Of a stretch of 64,000 nucleotides of DNA, positions 1 to 11,560 are shown piece after piece. Position numbers and translations under genes: made by a program. This DNA is from Adiantum capillus-veneris. Its lineage: Eukaryota; Streptophyta; Polypodiopsida; Polypodiales; Pteridaceae. The stretch's first letter is position 1. Every line of letters begins with the position of its first letter. The notes under the pieces were generated by a model. It did no database searches. It was not told the origin of the DNA and saw nothing but the letters and a program-made list of their open reading frames with translations. The stretch covers positions 38,407,098 to 38,471,097 of the forward strand of contig CM043962.1 in NCBI GenBank assembly GCA_014529385.2, written 5' to 3'.

Positions 1-230
1 TAGCTCCTTTTGGACTTCTTATGACTCAATAATGGTAAAGCCGTAGGCAAGTCTAAAAAGACTCCATTATTAAGACCAAAGCTTCCGAGGTGTGCACCAT
101 ATCCCACATAGTGGACTCAACAAAACTGATAATAGATCCCAAACCCACTTACCCTAATATAATTAACAAAAACAACCATTAATAGGCTACTTAAGGACCT
201 CTCTTCTTAAGCAAGAAAAGAGAAACCAAA

Positions 231-243
231 TGCTCTGATACCA
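231..243 (-). promoter_or_regulatory. Primer-binding site of H (tRNA-iMet)
   Basis: On the minus strand this reads TTGGTATCAGAGCA, the plant initiator tRNA-Met primer site, directly after the LTR terminus. It fixes the orientation of H as leftward. Confidence 0.8.
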
Positions 244-395
244 ATGTAATGGAAATTGCCTATGAACTTTGAGAGTAGCGGAATTAGGAAATTAGGTGAA
301 GCACTTTTGAGAGATTCTTTGTGAGCATAGCGGCTGAACTTAATTGATGGTAGCAACATAAACATGGTACTTAGTTAACTTGGCATGAACAATAA

Positions 396-400
<5 letters not shown>

Positions 401-436
<36 letters not shown>
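401..436. repeat. (GA)n microsatellite in H LTR
   Basis: An almost pure run of alternating A and G, about 18 dinucleotide units. Similar GA/CT runs recur inside LTRs throughout the window. Confidence 0.95.
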
Positions 437-439
<3 letters not shown>

Positions 440-1454
440 AGAGAACATGACAATAGTTGAGGACCGGATTCATATGGAGCCGATGCCCCCTCCAATAGGC
501 ATTTGTATTATAGTTTCTCCCCTCAAGAGAGACTTGGTACAATACAGTCTTTGTGTTCCTTGTAACCTAGGTGATGCAATGAGATGGAAAGCTTCATGCA
601 TCACAAGCATAACATAAACTTGAAGAAAGCATTAACTATCCCAAGCCTCAGTCCCAAGGCTTCAAACACCTTCGAAGGTGGAGAGAGCTAGTGGGGAATG
701 AGGATAGGGAAGAGGAAGAAGAAACATTCCATAGGAGAAAGAAATAGTTCCTCACTTATCATTACTCTTCTTGCTAGCATACATAATAGCATAGTAATGG
801 AGATGGAGAAGATGGCAAGCTTAAGCATTGAAGCATGACTCTTGGTTGGATTTGCATTCCATAGCCAAGAGTGTTGGTGTAGGCTTTCACTCTCACAAGC
901 TTGGAGAAGGGGGTGGTGTTCCTCAACTTTCACCAAGTGAGAATGGTCCAAAATGAGTGTGTGTGATGGTGTATATCCCCCTAGCACCCCCCCCTCCTTG
1001 CTTTGGGCGAGTGGTAGCTTTTCCACATGCCTCAAGTTCATTGGACCCCTCTCCCCTTAGCCAATCACATGCAGCATGCAGTCAAGTACATGGGTAGTCT
1101 TTTGACAAGTTTCCCCTTACCCCTTAGAGAGAGAGAGAGCTTTGAAATTATCTAGATATTTGTTAGATGGAAGTAGAAGCTCATTGGACCCCTCTTTAGC
1201 CTAATCAATAGCATTCAAGCACACCATGTGGTTAAGCTTAGTGAGAGTTTGACATGTGTCCCATGTGCTCTTTTAGAATTCCCCTAACTTTGAGATTTTT
1301 ATGCATAGGAAGTTTCTCAAGAAACTTCCTCATTAAGTGTGTAGGTTCTCTTTTTGACTCAAGCATATTACCCCCCATGCATAGGAAGCTTCTCAAGCAA
1401 CTTCTTGATTAAATGTGACAATTACCTTAAGTACCTTAGTCATCAAGCATGACA

Positions 1455-1665
1455 AGCACCTTAGGTGGAGTTCCCACCTCAAGCATAGCCTTAGCTTGTT
1501 TAAGTTTAGGTCGGGTTCCCACCTCAAGCACAACCCTAGCTTGCTTAAGTTTAGGTCGGGTTCCCACCTCAAGCACTACTTGCTTAAGGTTTCCACCTCA
1601 AGCACAGCCCTAGCTTGCTTAAGGTTCCCACCTCAAGCACAACCCTAGCTTGCTTAAGGTCAAAG
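1455..1665. repeat. Short tandem repeat block in H LTR
   Basis: The motif TTCCCACCTCAAGCA followed by CCCTAGCTTGCTTAAG recurs five times, starting near 1471, 1516, 1561, 1590 and 1625. Spacing is 45, 45, 29 and 35 bases, so the later units are shortened. It lies in the part of the LTR nearer its 5' end (U3 side) and could be a repeated regulatory motif. Confidence 0.85.
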
Positions 1666-1924
1666 GACTTTTAACACTAACCATTGGAGGTCTTTGATGA
1701 AGCTAACCCTAAGGTCTTTTAAGCTTCATTAGTTAACGTTGCTCTTTGACATACCATCTCTCATTAGGGCCCCTTTACCATTGGCCCCGTGTTGAGATAG
1801 ATCCGTAAGCACATGTCTATATTCTAACCCTTGTTCCCGTTTATTATCCCATATTAAATGATCAGTTTAATATGAGAAAATCATTTGGGTTGGTTAGATA
1901 TTAGATATTTAATGAAACCATCTC

Positions 1925-4180
1925 CTTACTTTGCTTTTCTTCATTTCCTAACACCATAAAGCATATTGGCGTACTTCCCCTTCTTAAGCCATGCACTCTA
2001 GCCTTTGCCAGATAGTGTGGGTGTCTTGCGAGTCATATTTAATAGCTGTCTTGAGGCTTGATTTTCCAAATTTGGAAAGTAGAGCTACTAGTCATCCTTT
2101 CATGAAGTTCTAAACCTTCACATAGCATGGAAGTTACCAAAGTGCTCGTGTAGATTAGCATTTCTTGTCGCATGTACATGTAATTTTCGTCTTAGTGGAA
2201 AAGTCCTTATGTGAATGGGTTGGCCTCAAAAAATCCAACCCTCTAGATTGTGTCAATGTTCATATTGCCTGTTCTAAATGCCTTTATCATCAATCATTTA
2301 GAAGTTCCAATTTAGTTACATTTCATCCTCTAGTCACTCCACCCGTTCTTTGACTAGCCAACATTGACTTTAATCATTGACGTTCTATTTGTTGCCATAT
2401 TCTAATTGGGGCCGCAGTTGACTCTATCAAGATTCCTCACTGTTTGATGTTGGCTTGGAGAGGTTGATCATCGTGAGACTCCACCACATTCACATCGAAT
2501 AGATGCTTCACATTGTTGTGCTTATTCCCCAATAGTAGTTCCATGGATATAGTAGTGCTTCTCAAATCATACGTAGTGATCCTCTCTGTATCTATAGGCT
2601 ACAAATTTTGAGGCAAGACTAGCACTGTGGAGGTTTCTCAAGCACTTGGATGCGACTTGGGTGGAGTGGTAGCTAGCACCTCTCAGGATTATGTGGATAT
2701 GCCTCCAACCAATTCTTTATGAATTTCTTGATCCTGTGCTTTACATATTCCATAAAATTTGGACTTATTTTGTTTTTTTGCACCATGCCCTTTTGCAAGA
2801 ACTCACCATCTCCTACTTTGCTTTGCTTCATTTCCTAACACCACAAAGCATATTGGCGTACTTCCTCTTCTTAAGCCATGCACTCTAGGCTTTGCCATAT
2901 GGTGTGGGTGTCTTGCAAGTCATATTTAATAGCTATCTCGAGACTTGATTTTCCAAAATTGGAAAGTAGAGCTACTAATAGTCCTTTCATGAAGTTCTAA
3001 ACCTTCACATAGCATGGCAATTACCAAAGTGCTCGTGTAGGTTAGCATTTCTTGTTACATGTACTTGTAAATTTTCATCTAAGTGGAAAAGTCCTTATGT
3101 GAATGGGTTGGCCTCAAAAAATCCGACCCTCTACACCATGTCAATGTTCACGTTGCTTGTTCTGAATGCCTTTATTATCAATTATCAATTATTTGGAAGT
3201 TTTCACTCCACCCATTCTCTTACGAGACAACGATGACTTTAATCATTGACCTTATATTTGTTGCCAAATTCTAATTGGGGTCGCAACTTACTCTATCGAG
3301 ATTCCTCACTATTTGGTGTTGGCTTGGAGAGGTTAATCATCGTGAGACTCCACCACATTCACATCGAATAGATGCTTCACATTGTTGTGCTTATTCCCCA
3401 ATAACAGTTCCATGGAAATAGTAGTGCCTCTCAAATCATACGTAGTGATCCTCTCTGTATCTATAGGCTACAAATTTTGAGGCAAGACTAGCATTGTGGA
3501 GGTTTGTCAAGCACATGGATGCGACTTGGGTGGCTGGTAGCTAGAACCTCTCAGGATTATGTGGGTATGTCTCCAACCAATTCTTTATGAATTTCTTGAT
3601 CCTGTGCTTCACAAATTCCATAAACTTTGGACTAATTTTGTTTTTTCATACCATGCCCTTTTATAAGAACTCTCCAACTCGTTACTTTGCTTTGCTTCAT
3701 TTCCTTACACCATAAAACATATTGGCATACTTCCTCTTCTTAAGCCATGCACTCTAGCCTTTGCCGAATGGTGTGGGTGTCTTGCAGGTCATATTTAATA
3801 GCTATCTTGAGACTTGAATTTCCAAAATTGGAAAGTAGAGCTACTAATTGTCCTTTTGTGAAGTTCTAAACCTTCACATAGCATGGCACTTACCAAAGTG
3901 CTTGTGTAGATTAGCATTTCTTGTTGCATGTACTTGTAATTTTTCACCTTAGTGGAAAAGTCCTTATGTGAATGGGTTGGCCTCACAAAATCTGACCCTC
4001 TACACTGTGTCATGTTCATGTTGCTTGTTCTGAATGGCTTCATTATTAATTATCAATCACTTGGAAGTTCCAATTTAGTTACATTTCATCCTCTAGTCAC
4101 TCCACCCATTCTCAGATGAGACAACGATGACTTTAATCATTCACCTTCTATTCGCTACCATATTCTTATTAGGCTCTTCA
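1925..4180. repeat. Roughly 880-bp tandem repeat, two and a half copies
   Basis: The landmark CATATTGGC recurs at about 1961, 2848 and 3717, giving periods near 887 and 870 bases. Other shared landmarks are the stretch around 'gaatgggttggcctca' and the stretch around 'cacattgttgtgctt'. Copies have drifted by point changes and small indels, and the third is incomplete. Short open stretches on both strands are broken differently in each copy. I do not recognise the unit. It could be an old duplicated piece of a transposon or host intergenic DNA. Confidence 0.85.
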
Positions 4181-5896
4181 TCCTAAGGCCTTATGTAGAC
4201 AAAAAAAGAAACACTTACAAATTACAATCTTGCTACCACCTCTACGTTGCACCTCTTCACCTTTTGGTGTCCTGGGTCTAAAACTTTGTGTGCAAATGAC
4301 ATGGCTGCCACTGTGACGTGTTGTAGATCCGGTTTTATTCGAATTTGGTCTTTGACCGCCCTTGTCTGACCTTCACACCGCTGAAGTTTGCACTTTCTGG
4401 CCCGTCCTACTGCCAGCGTGTGACATGAGCCTTAGTTAGGCTATGGGCACGTGATGCATAGTTATCAATTATAGAGAACAATGCCAACTATGCCCAAACA
4501 AAGCATTAAATGAATAACTAAGCCTGTTGCATGGTCACCCAAGGATTAATTATTCATTCAACCTCTCACCTATTATGCCTTGAACCTCTCAAGTATTATG
4601 CCTTGAATTTCACAACTATTATGCCAAAATCGGCATAGTTACAAAGAGAAGGTAATTTAATGCTCCTTTTCGTGTAAGTAAAGAAACTTGTCGAGTTTTT
4701 TCTCCGAGTTCTCCCAACTCGCGCGGACACGGAAACACGCTGTGAGGTTCCATTCAGTGTTGCAGTCTCTCTGGTTTGTTTACCCCCCCCCCCCCAAAAC
4801 CGAGAGAGAGAGAGAGAGAGAGAGAGTTGTTCAATGTGCAGATTTATTGATTTGGCTTGTTGTAGTAAACCTATCGTTAATGGTGTGCATGGGTTGCTTG
4901 AAACGTGTGGTGGGTGATACACAGGAACTGTTGCCTCTAGCCTTCTAGGGTACAGGACACACATTTCGGCTTCCTATGGAATGCACCTGAGGTCTTGTCC
5001 AGGGTATGTGCTGCTTATAGTGGCCCACGGTTAACAATCAAGCGATGGTGGAACGTAACCGATTTATCTTCTTGATGGCGGCAATCTATGCCACGTAACC
5101 ATTAACTGTTTCTGTTTTTAGGTGTTCATCAATACCTGTCAGTGTCCATTTGGAAAAGCAAAATGCTTACAGAGGTTATGAAATTAGCTCTTTGCTTATC
5201 ATGATGTCCAATGATCCCATAACAAAACAGCCCAGAGAGGAGTATGAACCATTTATACTTAGCTAGCGGGCTGGTGTGGGTCATCTGCAAAGAGGGGCGG
5301 CAGGTTGATGACTCAGTTGTACCTTTGTACAAGGTTGCTTATTTTGGATGACAGAGGCGGATTAATCTCCTCCTAGAAGTAGAGGATGTACTTTGGGTTT
5401 TTCTTCTTTTTCGTCCGAGGATGGAAGTTATCATTTCTGGCTTCAGACGCCCTTGTTCATTTTATATGCAGCAGACCTGGTGCATGTGTTGAAGTTGACT
5501 TTGGCAGGCAAAGGGGGATTTTTATATCTCCGGTACAAGTTGAACGATCATTGTGGCATTGATTTGGCCATGGCTATGCATGCCCTTTTGTGAGCTTGCC
5601 AATATCAGCTGTACGACTAGTGTGCTTTTGTGCTGGCCACCCACATGTACATGCATTCGTCTGTGCCGGGCAACTCTGGCCCACCGGACATTACCATTGG
5701 TCCTCCACTCATGGGGCCATCTCCTAGTGTCCAATTTTTTCCTTTTTATGGTGTTATGGGGACCTAGGTTTCTTGGAGGGTTGGCCAATTTGAGGCTAAT
5801 ATGCATATAATTATGGATTGGCTACTGGAGTTTCATCGGTGGCAAAGGAGGCTCTGTGGTGCTTGGAATCTTACTAATGGACATGCGTCTAACCGA
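4181..5896. other. Unassigned DNA, no gene recognised
   Basis: No LTR termini, conserved domains or convincing exon structure were seen. Short open frames here lack homology I can recognise. It contains a run of about 14 C followed by a GA tract. It may be host intergenic DNA or very old transposon sequence. Confidence 0.5.
4782..4826. repeat. Poly-C run followed by (GA)n
   Basis: A mononucleotide C run of about 14 bases, a short spacer, then about 12 GA units. Confidence 0.9.
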
Positions 5897-6000
5897 TTTT
5901 TTAACGGTTCAGTGACAATGATGGTGATTCCTTTCGAGCTATACACTATTTTTTAACGGTTCAATGACAATGACGGTGATTCCTTTCTAGCTATACGCTA
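5897..6000. repeat. 52-bp tandem duplication
   Basis: Two adjacent copies, each beginning TTTTTTAACGGTTCA and ending near the next T run, at a period of 52 bases. They differ at a handful of positions. Confidence 0.9.
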
Positions 6001-6753
6001 TTTTTCTCTATTCGACTTCCGACGGATGTGCACATGGAGATCTACCCAATTTGAACCTCTCGCAGTTAGCGAGGAAATATCGTGGTTAGCAGAGAATAAG
6101 CTGTGGTTAGCAGCACTTGCCTCTTGCGGTGAGCGAGTATCTCCTAGTGGTTAGCAACAAAGAAAGGTTTGATAGCCGGCTTTGCAGTTAGTGAATAAGG
6201 AAACCTGTGCAAAAGGCTCTCTTGGTTAGAAAGAGAAAGTCCGCAAGTAGCGGCAAACTCTCAAAATTGGATAATACTTTTTGTTGAAATAAAGGACTAT
6301 CTTCATTAGACCTTGTTTCAGAAAGAAAATTTTTGGTGATGTTTGAAGGGCCGTGCCCCGAAGCAATGAAAGAACCTTGATTGTACATGTAAAACAATCT
6401 GGTAGCACGTAAAAAATACGAGGAATAGATGAGTGTGGTGTGAAAAGCAAGAGACTAGTATCCAAATGGATCTAGGTCTATGGATAGGTAGACCGGATTA
6501 GTCGGGTTCTTTCCATAAGTCTACTTGTTAATTGAGGATAAGTCTCATATCACATCTAGGACTTTATGAATGGCGGCTGTCTCTTACACGTGGGGAAAAG
6601 ACGTTTATAGATCCTAGATATGTCAATGAGATCCATAGTTGCCCAAAACGGAGAATCGGAACGAGAAACGAGGAACGACAACATGCATGAAATGCCATTT
6701 CCTGTTTCGGATACTCACGTCTGAAACACGGACCGGGAAATTGGGATGGAAAC
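6001..6753. other. Unassigned DNA left of B LTR remnant
   Basis: No coding domain is visible. A cluster of short related phrases around 'gttagcgag' and 'gttagcag' occurs at 6065-6200. Nothing else is recognised. Confidence 0.4.
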
Positions 6754-7140
6754 TGTAAGGTGCAGCGGAAATAAATGTTGTTCTTTCTCAAGATGAGTGA
6801 CGCGATCATGCTCAAGGTTCCTTTTACTTACGGAAGGGAGAGCCTTCCGTTCCCTTAATGAGAGAGTGCAAGTGATGACAAACAAAGTGAATAGATACTG
6901 TGCGTGAAGGTACTGAGACTGAGAGATAGAGAGAGAAGAATACGACATCAACAAGTTGTCAAACCCTCCTTCGAAGGCCCTTCTCTCGATGGCGAGAGAA
7001 GTCTATGCTATTGATTGCACAAATCTGGTACAAGTGGTGATGCAAATTTAAGTGGTGCTAAGGCTGAAAATTGAATGCTGCGAGGGCAACGATGCCGACG
7101 AGGACGACGACGCTATCTGCTGTTGTGACTTTGCATGTTG
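6754..7140 (-). mobile_element. B-family LTR, truncated
   Basis: It starts with TGTAAGGTGCAGCGGAA, the inverted 3' terminus shared with the B LTRs at 14369 and 21674. It follows them through 'agagatagagagagaag' and the GCTGAAAA-type repeats, then stops and gives way to gag I. The 5' half of the LTR is missing. No TSD was found. Confidence 0.75.
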
Positions 7141-7144
7141 AAAA

Positions 7145-7889
7145 CGTTGTTTGACAGTATGACGGTGAGATGGATGCTAATGTTATTCATTCTTGGTTGC
7201 ATCAATTAATGCTTACTTTGCGACAACTAAGAAAACAGGGAATTATGACTAAGTCTCAATAGAGAGTACTAGTAATGATGCCATTAATTGGTATCAAGCG
7301 TGGCAAGAGGCACAATTGGCCGCACTTCTAGAGGAAGCAGAAGAAGGCGCACCCCTTTCTTTCAATTGGGCCGACTTCCAAGACAAGCTCAAGGCACGGT
7401 TTATGCCACCTCAGTACCTAGCGCGGTTGAAAGAAGATTGGCGCAATCTCAAGCAAAATGTATGCCAGTTATGTCAGTTTTGACGGCAGCCATGTATCTT
7501 ACCAATGATGCCATTAATTGGTATCAAGTGTGGCAAGAGGCACAGTCGGCCGCACACCTAGAGGAAGCCGAAGAAGGCGTACCCCTTTCTTTCAATTGGG
7601 CAGACTTCCAAGACAAGCTCAAGGCGCGGTTCATGCCACCTCAGTACCTAGCGCGGTTCAAAGAAGATAGACGCAATCTCAAGCAAAATGGTATGTCAGT
7701 TATGTCTTTCTCTAACCGTGTTTTCCAGCTCGGCACCCAATTACTCAAATCGGATGAAGAGCGCAAAGAGGCATTCCTTTTCGGGTTGGACGAGTATATC
7801 AAGTTCGATGTCGAAGTCCTTGACCCAATAGATCTCAACAAGGCAGTAGCGATTGCTCTCGCAGAGGAGATGAAGCACAACAAAGGTAA
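7145..7889 (+). pseudogene. Gag of gypsy family I, broken (Retrotrans_gag)
   Basis: Structural gag protein of a Ty3/gypsy element different from family A. Readable parts include YDGEMDANVIHSWLHQL, NDAINWYQVWQ, FNWADFQDKLKARFMPPQY and SDEERKEAFLFGLDEYI, the usual order of a Retrotrans_gag domain. The longest open stretch is 7288-7902. A 232-bp segment is duplicated in tandem, and the first copy is out of frame and ends in a stop, so the protein could not be made. The frame runs to the exact start of element A1, which cuts it off. No zinc knuckle, protease or polymerase of this family follows. Confidence 0.8.
7272..7707 (+). repeat. 232-bp tandem duplication inside gag I
   Basis: The segment from 'aatgatgccattaatt' to 'atgccagttatgtca' begins at 7272 and again at 7504, with a few substitutions. 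It accounts for the repeated NWYQ..WQEAQ and FNWADFQDKLKARF peptides. Confidence 0.9.
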
Positions 7890-8452
7890 TGTCACAAAGT
7901 GATGACGTGGCGACTGTTGAAACCCTAACCCTAATTTTCAGAAACCCTAACCTTGCAGGCTGAAAATGCTGACGTGGCATGGCTGTACTGCAGCCCCCGG
8001 AAAACGCGGAAAATCTGCCAGCTGTACAGAAACCCGCTTTTTGCGGCGTTGATTACGGCAAGGCAGCAACGATGCTTTTTCCTACGCAAAGGATGCGAGA
8101 GAGAGAAGCTTTTGCTTTATTTTTGATTGGCTCAAGAGAGAGCTTGTGAGAGAAAGAGCCTTTGCTTTATTCTTAGGCTTTTGATTTTTAGCTTTTGGGG
8201 CTCTGCTTTTGGCATCCCTTGTAAACAAATAAATAAGTGGTTGTGCCCACTTTGCAGAGCATCTGGACGCAGAGTCTGAGAGTGAGACCCAACCACTCTT
8301 GTACTTTGAACTTAGATTAATACAAAAAGAAATACCGAAAGGGGCGCCAGTCTTTGGGGCCAATATCTCTAGGCACGGAACTCCGCCGGGCCAGTGTAAA
8401 TCAATCGTGAACTGTGAACTCTATTGAAGTGGTTATTTGGTGCTGTCGCGGT
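7890..8452 (+). mobile_element. A1 5' LTR, 3' end deleted
   Basis: Begins TGTCACAAAGTGATGACG and carries telo-box-like AAACCCTAA motifs in its first 70 bases. It also has the 'GCTTTTGGGGCTCTGC' block and the GAAATACCGAAAGGGGCGCC block. The last roughly 35 bases of a normal A LTR (the CTTGGAGTGTCCAAG palindrome and TGTTACA) are missing, and the sequence jumps to the primer site. Confidence 0.85.
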
Positions 8453-8454
8453 CC

Positions 8455-8470
8455 TGGTATTAGAGCACGG
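8455..8470 (+). promoter_or_regulatory. A1 primer-binding site
   Basis: TGGTATTAGAGCACGG, one mismatch from the tRNA-iMet site in the other A copies. Confidence 0.8.
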
Positions 8471-8524
8471 CCGATTTCTCTTCTACGGGAAATCCGATCC
8501 CAATTTTTTTTTTCCGCAGCACTT

Positions 8525-10150
8525 ATGGCTTCACGCAAGGATCACTGGACTCCCTCTGCATTCGGAGAGCAGGAAGGGATTACAATGAAGATTCCGGCAA
8601 GGAGTATGGCCCGCCTTGGCCTACTCAGGCGGAGCGACGAGAGATGGAGCGTCGTCAATTGATCGGCAATGCAACAAAGATGATGCTCAATTTTGCGAAG
8701 GACCCAAAATTTGCAAAATCTATGAGCGAGACTTCTTTTCAGGAAGTGCACGAGCAGTGGCAGAAAACCACAACACCACCCCTGAAACCCGCTCTCAAGA
8801 AACCTTCTGCTCACAAGAAATATTTAGAGAAGGAATTAGAAGAGGTGGTTGATGTACGGATTGCTCAGCCTTTTGACGCGCAAAACAAAGCTAAAAAGCA
8901 CGGCAAAAAGCAGAAGAAAGGCACTGACTTCCCGGGTTATTTGGGTTGTCAGTCGACATTTGATAAGGCAAAGAAACAGAAGAAGCGTGTTCGATTTGAA
9001 GAAGTACCCATTTCTTCTTCTTCTTCTTCTTCTTCTGACAGTTCTTCTAGCTCATCTGACTTGAGCGAAGAAGACTGTAAAGGCAAAAAGCGAATCAAGA
9101 AACAACGCTTCGGAAAGGGCAAGAAAAGGCAAAGAAGTCTAAATCTTGCCCAATGAGTGATAGTTCTACAGAGGACTCGTCTACAGATAGTTCAGACTCT
9201 GACGACGGCAACTTTTATGCAAACAAGAAGAATTTTTATAAAGCCAACCAATATGACTTTCTGGAAGATAAAAGCAAGAAGGTCCGAGAGTTTAAGGAAG
9301 GTGGACAGTCAATTAAATTTGACACGTTTTCATGATATAGAGATGCTTCGAATGCTTTGTGTTTTATACAGCAGTTTGACATCGCTTTCGCGGGAGGACG
9401 CTACTCAGAGCACTCTAAGATTCGCCTCTTACTTTAAGGGGAATGCTCGAACTTGGTGGTCCACGCTTCTTTTAAACAAGACTACGCCAATGAAATGGCT
9501 GAAATTTAAGAAGCTTTTTATCTCTTCTTGGCTGACTCAAGAGTATGAACGCGATATACGAGCTGCTTGGAATCATCTTCGGATGACCAAGAAAGATACA
9601 GTGGACGCTTATTGCGAGAGATTCTGGAGCTCTTTTCTACCCGCCTCTTCATTCAAGAAGATCTCGTTAAGAGAACAAACTGAGCGGTTTACCTTGGGTC
9701 TACCTACAGAGATCCGAGATCACTGCTTGGAATAGAAGTCAGCTTCTATTGAGGAGTTGACGAGTCATGCGAAACGGGGCTTTGCCATTCACTTTGGCAG
9801 TCTGACCTACCCCACAGATGAGGCCATGACACAATGAGCCGAACAAACTTCTGGGAATGAAAGTAGAAAGAAAAGAGTAACCCAGAGAAAAAGGATGCAC
9901 GACCGAAGCTTACTCCTCAGGAGCGAGCTCGATTCATCAAGGAGGGGAAGTGCTTTGGATGCGGGGAACATGGACATATCTCCGCGAAGTGCCCTAAAAA
10001 GGCACAGAAAGAACAGAATGATAAGGACGACGAAAGGCCTGAGAGTTTGAGAGCACCTGAGGAACGTGGAAGAAAAGGCAAGATGAAAACAGGACTGGTT
10101 CTTGATTGTGTGGGTACCGATCCCAACATCATGGACGAGAGTACAAAACT
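8525..10150 (+). pseudogene. A1 gag (broken)
   Basis: Capsid/nucleocapsid protein. It starts MASRKD.. as in A4. After a frameshift the frame resumes at 8644 with a conserved N-terminal part (MMLNFAKDPKFAK), a lysine-rich stretch, a serine run and an acidic/basic segment. The capsid domain follows (YFKGNARTWWSTLLLNK, LTQEYERDIRAAW, ERFTLGLPTEIRDHC). The zinc knuckle CX2CX4HX4C is at 9951-9992. Defects are at least two frameshifts, GGA to TGA near 9333, a roughly 10-base deletion near 9425, and stops near 9733 and 9836. In the other A copies gag and protease are read in one frame. Confidence 0.85.
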
Positions 10151-10600
10151 TTGCCGAGCTTAGGGGAAAGTGAAAGATCAAGAGGCCCTAATCTTCTTTG
10201 ATGGAGGAGCCAAGGCCAACTTCATTTCACCGGAATTGGCGGCGCGGCTCGAGATCACTCACGATCGGATGGGACCACTTGCGGAGGTAGTTCTAGCAGC
10301 ACCCGGCAAGAACGTAGCCATTACACCTGTCATTGGCAAACTTCGGTTACATTGTCAGGGGTATTTGGGGCATGAGGACTTTTACATAATGCCTTTGGAA
10401 GGTTGTGATGTTCTCTCGAGAATTCCATGGTACCACAAGAACAACGCCGTGGTCGATTATCGGGCGAGGAAAGTGACATTGACTACAGAGAAGGGCAGAA
10501 CCATTGTACTTGACATTAAACTAAAGGGCGAGTGTGTCCCTATTGTATCGGCTTCGGCCATTTCTAAATTAATGAAATCCAGTCTGTTTGTTTACTTGAT
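10080..10600 (+). pseudogene. A1 protease region
   Basis: Retropepsin-like aspartic protease. The expected active-site segment reads FFDGGAKANFIS, so the usual D-S/T-G-A is D-G-G-A. The second conserved part reads GCDVLSRIPWYHKNNAVVDY, typical of gypsy proteases. A TAG at about 10160 replaces a tryptophan codon just upstream. The rest is open to 10802, where CGA has become TGA. Confidence 0.75.
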
Positions 10601-10689
10601 CTTTATGAAAGAGTTGAGTGATGAGGATAGGACAAACATGTCTAAACTTGATAAAAAACGCCAAGATTTTCTCCACTCTCACGCCGATT

Positions 10690-11560
10690 GCTTCTTAGAG
10701 GGCCTACCAGGCAAGTTACCACCTGCTCGTCTTGAAGATCATACCATTGATCTGATACCTGGAAGCACACCACCGAACCGGCCACCTTACCGTGTGAGCT
10801 GAGCACAGAATGAAGAGATTATGAACCAAGTGAAAGACCTCTTGGAAAAGGGTCTTGTCCAGCCTAGTACTTCACCGTATTGCTCTCCAGTGGTGTTGGT
10901 TTTGAAGAAAGACGGATCTTGGAGAATGTGCATCGATTATAGAGCTCTCAATAAAATCACCATTAAGAACAGATTTCCGATTCCTAGGATCGATGATATA
11001 CTCGACGATGATATACTCGACAGATTACAGGGATCCTCGTGCTTTAGCAGGGTTGATTTGAAGAGTGGATATCATCATATCAGAATCGCATCGGGAGACG
11101 TCTACAAGACAACTTTTCGGATGACTTTTGGGTTATTTGAGTTTTTGGTGATGCCTTTTGGCTTAACCAATGCTCTTGTGACATTTAACCGGATGATGGA
11201 CATGATTTTTCGAGAGTACAGGCTATTTGTTGGCACTTTCTTTGACGATATCATTGTTTTCTCCAAGAATGAGGCAGAACATAGAGATCATTTGCTTCAG
11301 GTCTTTCAGGCATTACAAGATCACAAGTTAGTGATTAATGCAAAGAAAAGTGAAATTTTTCCTACCAGAGATACACTTTTTGGGACACATTGTCTCAGCA
11401 GCAGGAGTGCAAATGGATCCGGCCAAGATAGAGACTATCCGTGATTGGCCCGATTTGAAGAATGTCCATGAAGTTAGAAGCTTCTTGGGACTGTGTACGT
11501 ACTACAGGCGGTTCATTCGAAAGTTTGCAGAGGTTGCTTCCCCTTTGCATATCTTGACAC
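10690..11560 (+). pseudogene. A1 reverse transcriptase (frameshifted)
   Basis: RNA-dependent DNA polymerase. Motifs in order are [19 protein letters not shown], a long match through [27 protein letters not shown] (split here by motif), FSRVDLKSGYHHIRI, FGLFEFLVMPFGLTNA and the catalytic FFDDIIVFSKN. A 15-base in-frame duplication (DDILD twice) lies at 10992-11021. A frameshift near 11360 moves the reading to the frame that starts 11338, with EIHFLGHIVSAAGVQ and EVRSFLGLCTYYRRFIRKF. The enzyme is not functional as it stands. Confidence 0.85.

Larger units (their letters stand above)
1..1752 (-). mobile_element. Element H: 5' LTR and leader of an LTR retrotransposon
   Basis: A minus-strand LTR appears to run from about 1752 (TGTCAAAG on the minus strand) to 245 (ending ..TTACA), followed leftward by a primer-binding site and 230 bases of leader. 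The left LTR edge is firm because TGTAAT abuts the primer site. The right edge is a guess, since no second LTR is in view for comparison and the TSD partner lies outside the window. The LTR carries a GA tract and a tandem-repeat block. No protein similarity to the other families was seen, and the body of the element continues off the left edge. Confidence 0.6.

Noticed and set aside
688-1041. A 117-codon minus-strand frame in the H LTR
   Set aside because: It has no recognisable domain and sits wholly inside an LTR. Treated as chance.
1469-1660. Regularly spaced short repeats resembling a CRISPR array
   Set aside because: Spacing is uneven, spacers are related to one another, and the block lies inside a plant LTR. 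It is a tandem repeat.
4596-4964. Overlapping open frames of 86 and 122 codons on both strands
   Set aside because: They run through a poly-C and GA tract, have no recognisable domain and no conserved start. They look like chance frames.
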